Source: Arthrobacter ipis
GTDB lineage: Bacteria; Actinomycetota; Actinomycetes; Actinomycetales; Micrococcaceae
DNA: 64,000 nucleotides
NCBI RefSeq assembly: GCF_014694315.1
Contig: NZ_JAAOXD010000003.1
Span: forward strand, 356,222 to 420,221
Direction: 5' to 3'
Below, piece by piece: positions 25,713 through 33,519 of the stretch (position 1 is its first letter; each line of letters begins with the position of its first letter). A program made the position numbers and the translations under genes. Below the pieces are notes generated by a model that saw nothing but the letters and a program-made list of their open reading frames with translations, ran no database searches and had not been told where the DNA came from.

Positions 25713-25788
25713 TTCTGCTGTCCCGGGTTCTGCTGTACCTGGTTCTGCTGTCCCGGGTTCTGCTGTACCTGGTTCTGCTGTCCCCTGG
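25713..25788 (-). repeat. 15/30-bp tandem repeat beyond the stress-protein stop
   Basis: A 30-base unit occurs twice (25713-25742 and 25743-25772), followed by a half unit (25773-25788); each is two 15-base subunits of type TTCTGCTGT(C/A)CC(G/T)GG. The minus strand in one frame would encode QQN(Q/P)-rich residues like the protein just upstream. Confidence 0.9.
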
Positions 25789-26787
25789 CTACTGCTGCTG
25801 TCCGTCCCGGCCCTGGTCGGCCTGGTTCGGATCCACCCGTACGCCGTACTGCGGGCGGCCGTCCGGCAGGTCCGGGTAGCGGACTGCCGACGCCGGGCGC
25901 TGGCCGGTTGCCTGCCCGCCCTCTGCGTTCTGGCTCTGCTGAGTGGCACCGTACTGCTGGCCGTCCCCGTGCGGCTGCTCCCCGTCATACTGCTGGGCCT
26001 GCTGGCCTGTGCCATATTGCTGGTTGGGGTCCTGCGGCTGCCCGCCCTGTGCGGGCTGGCCTGTGCCGTGCTGCCCGCTGGCGTCCTGGCCGCGCTGGCC
26101 ATAGGGATCGTTCCAGCCCGCCGGCCGCTGCGGCGCCTGTCCCTGGGACGGGCCCTGCAGGGGTCCCTGCGGCGGTCCCTGGTGCCGGCCCGGCTGCTGG
26201 TACGGCTGGTTCTGGTAGTCGTGCTGGTTCTGATAGTCGTGCTGGGTGTGCGGCGCCGGGCGCGCACCCGGGGTGGCGTCGGACGGCGTCATCGGGAGCT
26301 GCTGGAGCAGACGGCGCGCCTCATGGGCCGCCTCGAAGGCCACGACGACGTCGTAATTGGTGGCAACCACCTGGCTGGTGGACGTGAAGTCGCGCTTGCC
26401 GCGCTGCATGGCATAGGTGACGATCCCGAACAGCATAAAGAACGCCGCACCCATCAGCACCGAGCTGATGATCGAGAACGTCCCGCCCGCTGGCGTGAAG
26501 AAGGACAGCATGACGCCGACGAAGAGGCCGAACCACATGCCGCTCAGGGCACCGGAGAGCGCCACACGCGGGTAGCTGAGCCGGCCCGTCACCCGCTCCA
26601 CCATCTTGAGGTCGTTCCCCACGATGGACACCAGATGCACCGGAAACTGCTGGTCGGCGAGGTAGTCCACGGCCTTTTGGGCGTCCAGGTAAGAGGTATA
26701 CGAGCCGACGGTGTCCCCCGTGGGGACAGTCTTCGACTCGTCCGAGCCGTTGGGCGCAGCCTTCGGAGCACCAAAAATGTTAGCCAT
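25789..26787 (-). CDS. General stress protein with Gln/Pro/Gly-rich tail
   Basis: 332 residues from ATG 26787 (ATG 26805 is possible). The N-terminal part resembles the general stress protein 17M/YflT domain: SYTSYLDAQKAVDYLADQQFPVHLVSIVGNDLKMVERVTGRLSYP, with two membrane segments, AALSGMWFGLFVGVMLSFF and FSIISSVLMGAAFFMLFGIVTYAM, the arrangement found in membrane-bound actinobacterial members. From about 185 onward it is a Gln/Pro/Gly-rich disordered tail (QGPPQGPLQGPSQGQ, QQYGATQQ). The stop is followed directly by a 15-bp repeat that could encode more of the same in another frame. Confidence 0.85.
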   Translation of the reverse strand: MANIFGAPKAAPNGSDESKTVPTGDTVGSYTSYLDAQKAVDYLADQQFPVHLVSIVGNDLKMVERVTGRLSYPRVALSGALSGMWFGLFVGVMLSFFTPAGGTFSIISSVLMGAAFFMLFGIVTYAMQRGKRDFTSTSQVVATNYDVVVAFEAAHEARRLLQQLPMTPSDATPGARPAPHTQHDYQNQHDYQNQPYQQPGRHQGPPQGPLQGPSQGQAPQRPAGWNDPYGQRGQDASGQHGTGQPAQGGQPQDPNQQYGTGQQAQQYDGEQPHGDGQQYGATQQSQNAEGGQATGQRPASAVRYPDLPDGRPQYGVRVDPNQADQGRDGQQQ

Positions 26788-26852
26788 ACCCCCATTCTTG
26801 CCCATAAGGATGGGTGAAAGCTGAAAATTCAGCTAAAAGAGAGCAGACTCGG

Positions 26853-26858
26853 TAGCCT
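26853..26858 (+). promoter_or_regulatory. Leaderless -10 box of the MgtE_N/CBS gene
   Basis: TAGCCT ends seven bases before the GTG start at 26865, so transcription should begin on the start codon. Confidence 0.6.
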
Positions 26859-26864
26859 GTAGAG

Positions 26865-28148
26865 GTGAGCACGAATCCTACCCGCGTCTTTGTCGCGCGC
26901 CTCTTGGGACTGGACGTCTTCGACCCGCTGGGCGACCGTCTGGGCCGGCTGCGTGACGTCGTCGTGCTCTCCCGCGGAACCCGGGGCGCCCCGCACGTGG
27001 TGGGTATCGTCGTCGAAGTTCCCGGCAAGAAGCGCGTCTTCGTCCCCATGACCCGCATCACCTCCATCGACCAGACGCAGGTCATCTGCACCGGCCTGGT
27101 CAACCTACGGCGCTTCGAACAGCGCGGCGCCGAGACCCTGGTGGTGGCCGAGATGTTCGACCGCCGCGTGACCCTGACGGACGGCAGCGGTGACGCCACC
27201 ATCGAGGACATCGCCATGGACCAGCACCGCTCGGGCGACTGGTTCGTGAGCAAGCTGTTCGTCCGGCGCGGGCACTCCCTGGCGCCGCTGAGCAGGCTGC
27301 GCCGCAACGAAACCATGATCATCGACTGGGCCGACGCGCACCAGGGAGCCAAGACAGAACCGCAGGCAGCCACCCAGTTCGTGGCCAACCACGAGGACCT
27401 CAAGCCCGCGGACTTCGCCGAGGCACTGCAGGAAATGAGCGACAAGCGGCGCTTCGAGGTCGCAAGCGAACTGCAGGACGAGCGGCTGGCGGACGTCCTG
27501 CAGGAGCTGCCAGAGGACGACCAGGTGGAAATCCTCTCCGCCCTCGACGTCCAGCGCGCCGCGGACGTCCTGGAGGAGATGGACCCCGACGACGCCGCCG
27601 ACCTCCTCGGTGAGCTGCCATCCGCCCAGGCGGAGGAACTCCTTCAGCTGATGGAGCCCGAAGGCGCCGAGGACGTCCGGCGCCTCCTCGAATACGACGA
27701 GGACACCGCCGGCGGCCTCATGACCCCCGTCCCGGTCATTCTGCCGCCCGAAGCCACGGTGGCGGAGGCCCTCGCCCACGTCCGGCGCGAGGAACTCTCC
27801 CCCGCCCTCGCCTCGTCCATCTTCATCGCCCGTCCTCCGCTGGAAACCCCCACCGGCCGGTTCCTCGGTGTGGTGCACATCCAACAGCTGCTGCGCTTCC
27901 CGCCGTTCGAGTCGCTGGGCAACCTCGTGGACAAGAACCTGGAGCCACTCTCGGACCTGGCCCACATCAGCGAAGTCGCGCGCACCCTCGCCACGTACAA
28001 CCTGAACTCCCTTCCGGTGGTCAACCAGGCCGGCCGGCTGGTGGGCGCAGTAACAGTTGACGACGTCCTGGACCATCTGCTGCCCGACGACTGGCGGGCC
28101 AACGACGGCGAGGCCCCGGTCAGGAAGCTTGGTGGCCGCATTGGCTGA
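26865..28148 (+). CDS. MgtE N-terminal/CBS-domain protein without membrane domain
   Basis: 427 residues. Order: a PRC-barrel-like N-terminus (FVARLLGLDVFDPLGDRLGRLRDVVVL), an MgtE_N superhelix from about 180 (FAEALQEMSDKRRFEVASELQDERLADVLQELPEDDQVEIL, with ADLLGELPS and EYDEDTAGGLMTP) and a CBS pair (about 285-410: TVAEALAHVRREEL, NSLPVVNQAGRLVGAVTVDDVLDHLL). This is the cytosolic magnesium-sensing half of MgtE; the transmembrane transporter part is missing. Possibly a Mg-dependent regulator or partner of the DUF1003 membrane protein, whose gene overlaps it by 17 bp. Confidence 0.9.
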   Translation: MSTNPTRVFVARLLGLDVFDPLGDRLGRLRDVVVLSRGTRGAPHVVGIVVEVPGKKRVFVPMTRITSIDQTQVICTGLVNLRRFEQRGAETLVVAEMFDRRVTLTDGSGDATIEDIAMDQHRSGDWFVSKLFVRRGHSLAPLSRLRRNETMIIDWADAHQGAKTEPQAATQFVANHEDLKPADFAEALQEMSDKRRFEVASELQDERLADVLQELPEDDQVEILSALDVQRAADVLEEMDPDDAADLLGELPSAQAEELLQLMEPEGAEDVRRLLEYDEDTAGGLMTPVPVILPPEATVAEALAHVRREELSPALASSIFIARPPLETPTGRFLGVVHIQQLLRFPPFESLGNLVDKNLEPLSDLAHISEVARTLATYNLNSLPVVNQAGRLVGAVTVDDVLDHLLPDDWRANDGEAPVRKLGGRIG

Positions 28149-28851
28149 AAACACGGCAAAGGCAGCGCGACCCGGCGGAAAGCCGGCAGCCCAGGGAAGC
28201 CTGGACACGCCGCTGAGCGGCCGCCAGCGCATCCTCCCCAAGTTCTCGCCGAACCCTGATGCCTTTGGCCATGCGACGGAGGGTTTCGCCCGCTTCATGG
28301 GCACGCCGCAGTTCCTGCTGTACATGACAGTGTTCTGTGTCTTCTGGCTGGCATGGAATACCTTCGCGCCCACGGCCTGGCAGTTCGACAAGGTGGAACT
28401 CGGGTTCACGCTCCTGACCCTGATGCTGTCCCTGCAGGCCTCCTACGCCGCGCCGCTGCTGCTCCTCGCGCAGAACCGCCAGGACGACCGTGACCGCGTG
28501 TCCCTCCAGCAGGACCGCCAGCGGGCGGAGCGCAACCTGTCGGACACCGAATACCTCACGCGGGAACTGGCCTCACTGCGGATCGCGCTGCGTGAAGTGG
28601 CCACCCGCGACTACGTCCGGGCGGAACTTCGCAGCCTCCTGGAGGACCTGCTGGAGGCCCAGGAGGAGCTCCGCACACACGAGCCCTCCGGGCCCGGAAG
28701 CCATGAATCGCCGCGCGAACTGGTCCGGGAAAAGCTGAAGGAGAAGCGGGAGAAGCAACGCAACCCCCGCACGCAGCAGATCCCCAAGGTCAAGCCTGAA
28801 AAAACGCGGCAGGGCCGGGCAGCCCACCGACCCACCTCTCCCGAAAGCTGA
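28132..28851 (+). CDS. DUF1003 membrane protein
   Basis: 239 residues from GTG 28132, with AGGAAG four bases upstream inside the end of the preceding gene. The DUF1003 core is visible: FARFMGTPQFLLYMTVFCVFWLAWNTF and FDKVELGFTLLTLMLSLQASYAAPLLLLAQNRQDDRDR, i.e. two membrane helices followed by a cytosolic coiled region. The C-terminus is highly charged (EKLKEKREKQR). The partner upstream is the MgtE_N/CBS protein; the pair is widespread in actinobacteria and its function is not established. Confidence 0.9.
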   Translation: MAALAENTAKAARPGGKPAAQGSLDTPLSGRQRILPKFSPNPDAFGHATEGFARFMGTPQFLLYMTVFCVFWLAWNTFAPTAWQFDKVELGFTLLTLMLSLQASYAAPLLLLAQNRQDDRDRVSLQQDRQRAERNLSDTEYLTRELASLRIALREVATRDYVRAELRSLLEDLLEAQEELRTHEPSGPGSHESPRELVREKLKEKREKQRNPRTQQIPKVKPEKTRQGRAAHRPTSPES

Positions 28852-28861
28852 GCACCACGGC

Positions 28862-29989
28862 ATGAGCACCACCCTCCTCCAGGCAGTCAACGCTGCCCTG
28901 GCAACCGTCATCGATCCGGAACTCCGGCGCCCCATCACCGAGCTGGGCATGGTTGATTCGGTGGAGATCACCGACGACGGGACCGTCCGTCTGGCGGTGC
29001 TGCTCACCATCGCCGGCTGCCCCCTGCGCGACACCATCACCAGGGACTCCGAGGCGGCGCTGCTGGAAGTGCCAGGCGTCACCGCCGTCGAGGTGGATTT
29101 GAGGGTCATGACCCAGGCGCAGCGCGACGCCCTGAAGGAGCAGCTCCGCGGCCCCGGCGGCGAGCGGGGCATCCCTTTCAACCAGCCCGGGTCCCTCACC
29201 AAGGTATTTGCGGTGGCCAGCGGCAAGGGCGGAGTGGGAAAGTCCTCGGTGACGGTGAACCTCGCCTGTTCCCTCGGGGCACAGGGGCTGCGCGTGGGCA
29301 TCGTGGACGCCGACGTGTACGGTTTCTCAGTGCCGGCCCTGATGGGAATCACCCAGGCCCCCACCCGCGTGGACGACATGATCCTCCCTCCCGTGGCGTA
29401 CGGCGTGAAAGTCATTTCCATCGGCATGTTCGTCACCGGCAACCAGCCCGTGGCCTGGCGCGGACCCATGCTGCACCGGGCCCTCGAACAGTTCCTCACC
29501 GATGTCTACTTCGGCGACCTTGATGTGCTGTTCCTGGACCTCCCGCCGGGCACTGGTGACATCGCCATCTCGGTGGCGCAGCTGCTGCCCAAGGCCGAGA
29601 TCCTGGTGGTCACCACCCCCCAGGCCGCAGCGGCGGACGTCGCAGAGCGCGCCGGCGCCATCGCCACCCAGACCGGGCAGACGGTGGCCGGGGTCATCGA
29701 GAACATGTCCTTCCTGGAAATGCCCGACGGCGGCCGGATGGACCTGTTCGGGACCGGCGGCGGGGAGGTGCTCGCCGAGAGGCTCAGCGGGTCGACCGGC
29801 ACGGACGTGCCGCTGTTGGGCCAGATTCCGTTGGACATTCTCCTGCGGGAAGGCGGCGACTCGGGCAAGCCCATCGTCCTGGGCGGCCCGGACACTCCGG
29901 CCGCAGCGGTGCTGTCCGGCATCGCCGGGAAACTTGCGGCCAGGCCGCGCGGACTGGCCGGGATGAAGCTGGACGTCCAGCCCCGGTGA
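28862..29989 (+). CDS. mrp: Iron-sulfur carrier ATPase, Mrp/ApbC family
   Basis: 375 residues. N-terminal DUF59/MIP18-like domain (LATVIDPELRRPITELGMVDSVEI) then the P-loop ATPase core with the deviant Walker A VASGKGGVGKSSVTVNLA, DADVYGFSVPALMG, LFLDLPPGTGDIAISVAQLLP and VIENMSF. Such proteins transfer Fe-S clusters to apo-enzymes. No CxxC is visible near the end, as in several actinobacterial members. It follows DUF1003 by 10 bp on the same strand. Confidence 0.92.
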   Translation: MSTTLLQAVNAALATVIDPELRRPITELGMVDSVEITDDGTVRLAVLLTIAGCPLRDTITRDSEAALLEVPGVTAVEVDLRVMTQAQRDALKEQLRGPGGERGIPFNQPGSLTKVFAVASGKGGVGKSSVTVNLACSLGAQGLRVGIVDADVYGFSVPALMGITQAPTRVDDMILPPVAYGVKVISIGMFVTGNQPVAWRGPMLHRALEQFLTDVYFGDLDVLFLDLPPGTGDIAISVAQLLPKAEILVVTTPQAAAADVAERAGAIATQTGQTVAGVIENMSFLEMPDGGRMDLFGTGGGEVLAERLSGSTGTDVPLLGQIPLDILLREGGDSGKPIVLGGPDTPAAAVLSGIAGKLAARPRGLAGMKLDVQPR

Positions 29990-30009
29990 TTGAGCCTGCC
30001 GAAACCAGG

Positions 30010-30408
30010 CTACGTTGCCTCGGAATCGAAGGGGGCCGCTTCTCCGTAGGGCAACTGCTCGATGGTGCGCGTCGGCCGCTCCTCAGTGGAGGAAGCGGCG
30101 GCTGATGCCGCAGCGGCTACTGCCGCCGGACCGCCGGCGCTGACCGGCTTGGTGTCGTCCTCGAGGAGAGCTTCCTTGATGATGCGCCGCGGATCGTACT
30201 GGCGGGGGTCATACTTCTTCCAGTCGACGTCATCGATGTCGATGCCGACTTCTTCCTTGATCTGCTCCCGCGCACCGGAAGCCATCCGGCGCACTTCGCG
30301 GACCAGGTTTGCCAGTTTCTGGGTGTATTCGGGCAGCCGCTGGGGGCCGATCACCAGAATGCCGATGAGCAGCAGAAGGATAAACTCCGGGCCGTTGATT
30401 CCAAACAC
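30010..30408 (-). CDS. tatB: Sec-independent translocase subunit TatB
   Basis: 132 residues: a single N-terminal membrane helix MFGINGPEFILLLLIGILVIGPQRLPEY followed by an amphipathic helix (TQKLANLVREVRRMASGAREQIKEE), the TatA/TatB fold; the GPxxLPE hinge and the glutamate in GPEF fit TatB. Works with TatA and TatC to export folded proteins bearing twin-arginine signals, such as the candidate encoded at 9.3 kb. GTG 30408; TAATCT ends eight bases upstream, so it is probably leaderless. Located next to the sigE/anti-sigma pair as in mycobacteria. Confidence 0.92.
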   Translation of the reverse strand: MFGINGPEFILLLLIGILVIGPQRLPEYTQKLANLVREVRRMASGAREQIKEEVGIDIDDVDWKKYDPRQYDPRRIIKEALLEDDTKPVSAGGPAAVAAAASAAASSTEERPTRTIEQLPYGEAAPFDSEAT

Positions 30409-30415
30409 TTTAGGA

Positions 30416-30421
30416 AGATTA
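30416..30421 (-). promoter_or_regulatory. Leaderless -10 box of tatB
   Basis: TAATCT on the minus strand ends eight bases before the tatB GTG. Confidence 0.5.
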
Positions 30422-30498
30422 CCCTTTCCGGGGAGGCAGTGACGATTTCGACCCGGCCCGCGCCCCCTGAAGGCATGCCGCAGGGACAGGGAAGCGTC

Positions 30499-31431
30499 TC
30501 AAAGCCCCAACTGGCGGGCTATTTTACGCAGGCCGCGTTCGACCCGGTCGACGACAGTTTCCTGCGCCGCGGTACTGCCTCCGGCCGTGTCGGCCCCGGC
30601 GGCCAGGCCCGGACCGGCCATGCTTCCGGGCGCTGCGAGCATCGGCAAAGCATCGTCGGCCGAGGTGGCGGGCAGGTCCGACACGTAAGTGAAGGTGCTC
30701 CGTGGTGTCTGGTAGATCGCGCTCCATGGTGGCCCCGCCTTGACCCAGACCCGGCCGTCCGCCATCGCTCCCGGCAGGTCAGCGGCTACGAAACCGTCGC
30801 GTCCCGCCGGGTGGCCTGTCAGCGGGTTGACCGGAGACGGCGCACCCGGCGACCCCTGGTGCTGTTCCAGAATCCTCGCCGTATGCTGCCCGTCAGTGAG
30901 GCGCAGCTCCACGGTGGGCCTGCCTGCCAGTACCGTCGTGCTGGCAGATACGAGGCGGAAACCCATGGCACGCAGTTCAGGGCAGGTCCAGCCGGAGGAC
31001 CGCAGCGCGGCGAGGCGGCTGTCTGTTCCCGCGGAATGCCCGGACTGGCCATAGAGCGAGGCCGTGCCCGCGGCGTACTGCCCGGGTTCACCGGCGACCG
31101 TGTAGGCTCCGGCGGCGACGGCCCCGGCCGCCACCACGGCTACCCCGCCGGCCAGCCCCGCCAGCCTCATCCGGCTGGGCCGGGCAACGGGGGCCGGCGC
31201 CATGGCTAATTGCTGGGTGCGGAGCAGGAGCCGCGCTGTCAGTTCGTCACTGGCGGCCGGGACTGCGGCAGTACGGAGCCGCTCAATGTACTGGCGCTGC
31301 CGGTGCAGCGCGCTGGCGCATTCGGCGCACGCACGGATGTGGTCCGCTGTCTGCGGGTGCCGTCCGCTGGCAAGCGGCGGCAACCCTGTGTTCTGTCTAA
31401 GCCCCTCCAGCAAGCGATGTAGCCGACGCAT
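30499..31431 (-). CDS. Membrane anti-sigma factor (SigE partner)
   Basis: 310 residues. The N-terminal ZAS motif is HIRACAEC (H-x3-C-x2-C, residues about 31-38) in a short cytosolic domain, followed by a membrane helix near 88-110 (LAGLAGGVAVVAAGAVAAGAYTVAG) and a large extracytoplasmic domain (ELRAMGFRLVSASTTVLAGRPTVELRLTDGQHTARILEQHQG). The start is eight bases after the sigma-factor stop, so this is its cognate inhibitor, RseA-like. The outer domain could sense envelope stress or be a proteolysis target. The conserved neighbour htrA is not present between this gene and tatB. Confidence 0.88.
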   Translation of the reverse strand: MRRLHRLLEGLRQNTGLPPLASGRHPQTADHIRACAECASALHRQRQYIERLRTAAVPAASDELTARLLLRTQQLAMAPAPVARPSRMRLAGLAGGVAVVAAGAVAAGAYTVAGEPGQYAAGTASLYGQSGHSAGTDSRLAALRSSGWTCPELRAMGFRLVSASTTVLAGRPTVELRLTDGQHTARILEQHQGSPGAPSPVNPLTGHPAGRDGFVAADLPGAMADGRVWVKAGPPWSAIYQTPRSTFTYVSDLPATSADDALPMLAAPGSMAGPGLAAGADTAGGSTAAQETVVDRVERGLRKIARQLGL

Positions 31432-31439
31432 GTCGCCGA

Positions 31440-32057
31440 TCAGAGAACGCCGGCGATGCGGGGCAGCTTCAGTCGCGGCTTGCGCGCCTGCTGCGGGCGC
31501 GGATCCCGGTGGGCAAGCTTTTCGCGGAGCATGGTCCGGCCGCGGTGAATGCGTGAACGCACCGTGCCCAGCTTAACGCCCAGGGCCTCGGCAACTTCGT
31601 CGTACGACAGTCCCTCAAGGTCGCACAGGACGACGGCGGCGCGGAAGTCCGGCGGGAGTTCCTCAAGGGCGGCCTGGACGTCGAGGTCCAGGTTGTTGAG
31701 TTCGAAGCTTTGCTCGGGGCCCGGTTCACGGCCTGGCAGCCGCGATTCGGCGTCCTCGGCCAGCGCGTCAAACCGGATCCGGCTCTTGCGCCGCGCCTGG
31801 TCCAGGAAGAGGTTGGTGGTGATCCGGTGCAGCCAACCGTCCAGAGTTCCTGGCTTGAAGTTCTCCAGGGAGCGGAAGACGCGGACGAACACCTCCTGGG
31901 TGAGGTCCTCGGCGTCGTACTTGTTACCGGTTAGCCGGTACGCGAGCCTGTACACCTTGGCGGAGTGGTTGGTGACCACTTCTTCCCACGTGGGCATGGC
32001 CCACTCGGCAGCTTGCTCTTCAGTTGCAGGGACAGGTGCCGCAACGGATGCTGACAT
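31440..32057 (-). CDS. sigE: ECF RNA polymerase sigma factor SigE
   Basis: 205 residues with sigma region 2 ([53 protein letters not shown]) and region 4 ([48 protein letters not shown]). ATG 32057 has GAGGGGAG upstream. Envelope-stress sigma factor by context: anti-sigma gene directly downstream, then tatB, and an O-methyltransferase divergently upstream, the same neighbourhood as sigE of mycobacteria. Confidence 0.93.
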   Translation of the reverse strand: MSASVAAPVPATEEQAAEWAMPTWEEVVTNHSAKVYRLAYRLTGNKYDAEDLTQEVFVRVFRSLENFKPGTLDGWLHRITTNLFLDQARRKSRIRFDALAEDAESRLPGREPGPEQSFELNNLDLDVQAALEELPPDFRAAVVLCDLEGLSYDEVAEALGVKLGTVRSRIHRGRTMLREKLAHRDPRPQQARKPRLKLPRIAGVL

Positions 32058-32345
32058 CGTCCACTCCCCTCGTGGATGTAATAACGCCTGACGTGCTTTA
32101 CATCATTGGTTCGGCGCCGATCACCACTTGGATGAGCGGATTATTATCATGTCAAAGTTGGCTGGGAATTTCCTGACTGCGGGGCCCCTCTTTGCTATAG
32201 GCGCAACTTTTGGACCGCATTTCCTGCCGGCATTCCGTAAATCTTCGTCACCCTCTGCCGGGCAGCAGAACAGTATCCGCCATCACAGGCGTGCCCGCTG
32301 TCACTTGCCCCTCGGGCGCCGTCCAACCAAGTACGCTGTAATAAC
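32058..32345. promoter_or_regulatory. Intergenic region sigE/O-methyltransferase
   Basis: 288 bases without a gene. It contains an AT-rich patch (about 32139-32160, GGATTATTATCATGTCAA) that on the minus strand includes TTGACATGATAATAATCC and could hold a sigE promoter. I could not identify a convincing ECF -35 GGAAC/-10 pair or an O-methyltransferase promoter. Confidence 0.4.
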
Positions 32346-33008
32346 ATGCCCCCTGCCGCCCAGAAAGCGAAATCCATGAGCGCCGATAAGTCCACGAGCT
32401 GGTCCTATGCAGAAGATCTGCCTGCCGAGGATGAGGTCCTGCTGCGCGCCCGGGAGCGTTCGTTCGAACTTGGCGTGACACCCATCGGCCGTGGCGTTGG
32501 CGCCGTACTGACTGTACTGGCAGCGGCATCCAAGGCGCAGACCGCCGTCGAGATCGGTACCGGCGCCGGCGTCTCGGGCGTCTGCCTGCTCCGCGGCCTC
32601 GGTCCGCAGGCCGTGCTCACCACTATTGACGTGGACGTCGAGCACCTGAAGGCCGCCCGGGAAGCGTTCCAGGAGTCAGGCAGCCCGGCCAACCGCACGC
32701 GCACCATTTCCGGCCGCGCCGGTGACGTCCTGCCGAGGCTCACCGACGCCGCCTATGACCTCGTCTTCATCGACGGCGACAAGCCCAACTTTCCCCGCTA
32801 CGTGGAGCAGGCCGTACGCCTGCTCAAGACCGGCGGCCTGCTGATCGTCAATGACGCTTTGGACAAGGACCGGGTATCCAACCCTGCAGCCCGCGACGCA
32901 ACCACCGTTGTGCTGCGCCAGGTGGGCAGGGCAGTGCGCGACGACGACCGGCTGGCTTCCGCCATGCTCCCCACCGGTGACGGGCTGCTGGTAGCGGTCA
33001 AGAAATAG
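32346..33008 (+). CDS. SAM-dependent O-methyltransferase (family 3)
   Basis: 220 residues. AdoMet-binding fold with TAVEIGTGAGVSGVCLLRGL (motif I), LTTIDVDVEHLKAARE, YDLVFIDGDKPNFPRYVEQAVRLLKTGGLLIVNDALDKDRV, the metal-dependent catechol O-methyltransferase pattern in which the Asp/Asn residues hold a divalent cation. Physiological substrate unknown. ATG 32346 or the internal ATG 32376 (MSADKST) could be the start. Divergent from sigE, a conserved actinobacterial pairing. Confidence 0.88.
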   Translation: MPPAAQKAKSMSADKSTSWSYAEDLPAEDEVLLRARERSFELGVTPIGRGVGAVLTVLAAASKAQTAVEIGTGAGVSGVCLLRGLGPQAVLTTIDVDVEHLKAAREAFQESGSPANRTRTISGRAGDVLPRLTDAAYDLVFIDGDKPNFPRYVEQAVRLLKTGGLLIVNDALDKDRVSNPAARDATTVVLRQVGRAVRDDDRLASAMLPTGDGLLVAVKK

Positions 33009-33051
33009 GCCGACCGACCGGCCGGTCCAGGCAAGCCCGGAAGACCAAAAA

Positions 33052-33087
33052 GGCAGGGCCCGCAGCTTTCTCGCTGCGGGCCCTGCC
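33052..33087. terminator. Bidirectional terminator between O-methyltransferase and DUF3117
   Basis: 15-bp perfect stem, GGCAGGGCCCGCAGC/GCTGCGGGCCCTGCC, loop TTTCTC, preceded by AAAA and followed by TTT. Shared by the convergent genes. Confidence 0.9.
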
Positions 33088-33094
33088 TTTACTC

Positions 33095-33262
33095 TTATTC
33101 GGTGACGCCGACGAGGCAGTCCTTGAGGTTGGCCGCCTCTGCGGCATTAAGTTCAACCACGAGCCGGCCCCCGCCTTCGAGCGGCACACGCATAATCAGG
33201 CTGCGGCCCTCCTTGGTTACTTCCATAGGGCCGTCGCCGGTGCGTGGTTTCATAGCCGCCAT
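33095..33262 (-). CDS. DUF3117 family small protein
   Basis: 55 residues, MAAMKPRTGDGPMEVTKEGR at the N-terminus, then SLIMRVPLEGGGRLVVELNAAEAANL and a VTE end, with GGAGGGGA eight bases before the ATG. It matches the very conserved actinobacterial DUF3117 family, a small basic protein of unknown function. It is shorter than the usual annotation cut-off and easily missed. It shares a terminator with the convergent O-methyltransferase. Confidence 0.9.
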   Translation of the reverse strand: MAAMKPRTGDGPMEVTKEGRSLIMRVPLEGGGRLVVELNAAEAANLKDCLVGVTE

Positions 33263-33519
33263 GAGGAATATCCCCTCCAGTAGTCCCAGGACCGAGCAGC
33301 CCGGCCGGGCTGAGTCCGCGTGGTCAAAACAATGCCGCTGTGGCGGCCCTTTGGGCAGCCGCCATGGCTGAACAATGCGATTGCTTTTTGTCCTTGCTTA
33401 TTACCTATTATCCTGTAATTACCCGTCTGTAGCTAATCGATGGACAATCCGTTCAGATGCGGATTCCTGCGCCCTTCTGCGGCTGATCTGGGCAAACCCA
33501 TCTGGGTACCTCCGGCCCG
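33263..33519. other. AT-rich intergenic region, no gene seen
   Basis: 257 bases upstream of DUF3117. The stretch 33376-33430 is unusually AT-rich for this genome (TTATTACCTATTATCC) and may hold the DUF3117 promoter. A GGCGGC/GCCGCC hairpin lies near 33338-33363. No open frame with family resemblance was found. Confidence 0.4.

Noticed and set aside
23955..26267. 770-codon minus-strand frame across pepP
   Set aside because: Antisense to pepP with all its peptidase motifs; the GTAEP repeat it contains only reflects the 15-bp DNA repeat.
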